Below, piece by piece: positions 63,302 through 64,000 of a DNA stretch of 64,000 bases. The notes under the pieces were generated by a model. The model was given only the letters and a program-made list of their open reading frames with translations. It was not told the DNA's origin and did no database searches. Made by a program: the position numbers and the translations under genes. This DNA comes from Gadus chalcogrammus (taxonomy: Eukaryota > Chordata > Actinopteri > Gadiformes > Gadidae), in contig NC_079412.1 of NCBI RefSeq assembly GCF_026213295.1, positions 3,985,813 through 4,049,812 of the forward strand, in the 5' to 3' direction. The stretch's first letter is position 1. Every line of letters begins with the position of its first letter.

Positions 63302-64000
63302 TTATGTTGTTCTTCTGGAGCTTCCCCTCCAGCTTCCTCCTGTATACCTCTTTTCTCTCAGCCTCACCCTCAATTTCCTCTGTACGCTCTTCAGCAACTC
63401 TCTGTCACCGTCCCTGAATGCCTTCTTCTTCTTGTTTAGCAGACCTTTTAAGTCACAGGAGATCCAGGGTTTATTGTTTGCAAAGCACCTCACTTTCCTA
63501 GCAGGAACCACATTATTGACACAGAAGGAGATGTACTCTGTTATACAGTCCGTCATGGAGTCAATGTTATTCCCATGTGGTTCGCAGAGCACATCCCAGT
63601 CTGTAGCCTCAAAACACCCTTGCAGGAGCTCATTGGTTTCCTGAGACCACCTCCTGACTGTCCTTGTGGTTACCGGTTGCCGCTGAACAATGGGTCTGTA
63701 GGTGGGACTAAGCCGAACCAGGTTATGGTCTGACCTGCCAAGGGGAGGAAGGGCTGTGGAAACGTATGCATCCTGTGTGTTTGCATACAGTAAATTCAGT
63801 GTTTTATTGTCTCTGGTAGGGCACATGACAAATTGGTGAAAGGTGAGGAGTGATGTAGAGAGGGAGGCATGATTAAAATCCCCAGAGATTGCAACGAAAG
63901 CATTTGGATGTTGTGTGAGTGTTTTAGCAGTTACTGAGTTGATGACGTCACATGCTGTGTCGGCATCAGCTGACGGCGGTATGTAAACAACAATTGCAAC
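63302..64000 (-). pseudogene. LINE endonuclease, C-terminal part
   Basis: At the right edge the minus strand reads VYIPPSADADTA and SGDFNHASL (endonuclease Asp/Asn). After a frame change near 63,830 it continues with LNLLYANTQDAYVSTALPPL, GRSDHNLVRLSP (catalytic His), the linker with RRWSQETNELLQGCFEATDW and a basic region. The N-terminal endonuclease lies outside the window. Confidence 0.82.

Larger units (their letters stand above)
61389..64000 (-). mobile_element. Rex1/L2-like LINE, right edge open
   Basis: Minus-strand LINE running off the right edge. The 3' end at 61,389 has agataagatatactttattc, a typical tail region for this group, and TA and other simple repeats at 61,666-61,725. The order from the right edge is endonuclease, linker, RT. 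A deletion around 62,452 removes the RT active-site region. Several frame breaks exist. Confidence 0.85.

Noticed and set aside
57071..64000. Additional IFT74 exons
   Set aside because: I looked for the next coiled-coil segment with splice sites on the plus strand and found none; the next exon is probably outside the window.

Overview
The window is nuclear DNA of a ray-finned fish. It carries one vertebrate host gene, IFT74, with consensus splice sites. Around and inside it lie repeats typical of teleosts: Rex1/L2-like LINEs, Ty3/gypsy elements including a sushi-ichi-like chromovirus, a DIRS retrotransposon, hAT, Harbinger and Pogo DNA transposons, and many microsatellites. I found no bacterial operon, rRNA, tRNA or CRISPR. 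The species cannot be told from the sequence.

1-27.7 kb is a repeat-dense flank. It holds a Rex1/L2-like LINE (minus, 1-2.15 kb), a small 8-bp-flanked MITE candidate, a second LINE fragment (4.0-4.9 kb), a hAT element with a smaller transposon inside it (6.16-7.64 kb), a gypsy gag relic (8.1-8.5 kb) and a 629-bp inverted-repeat element (8.5-9.1 kb). At 9.3-16.5 kb is a multi-level nest: an LTR (family 'LTR-A') was split by a Harbinger-type element (TSD TAA), which was itself hit by a nearly intact Ty3/gypsy element (9,485-13,895, TSD ctttc) and by a hAT element (14,486-15,650, TSD agcctgag). A second LTR-A copy in opposite orientation (16,986-21,949) was split by a sushi-ichi-like gypsy element (17,161-21,785, TSD cgatc) that has lost the front of its reverse transcriptase. 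An L2/CR1-like LINE with 5' tandem repeats (22.4-26.06 kb) and two tandem-repeat blocks follow.

27.7-57.1 kb is IFT74 on the plus strand: a candidate RFX X-box at 27,729, a candidate non-coding exon 1, and eight coding exons whose reading phases all agree (first coding exon at 28,630, last one in the window ending at 57,070). The gene continues past the window. IFT74 is a core IFT-B subunit needed for cilium assembly. Intron 8 is 18.8 kb and filled with insertions: a Pogo transposon, an unclassified inverted-repeat element, a complete-architecture DIRS element (42,953-48,741), a THAP-domain relic, two hAT elements, a third LTR-A copy, and a P2X7-type intracellular-domain gene cut by a 1.7-kb foldback element.

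57.1-64 kb is downstream IFT74 intron: a BED-finger hAT relic (57,772-58,649), a GGGCCC-ended element containing a LINE fragment (59,625-61,181), and a LINE running off the right edge that lacks its RT active site. Almost all transposon genes here are broken. The gypsy element at 9.5-13.9 kb is the most recent and most intact. Target-site duplications allow a relative order of insertion to be read in several places.
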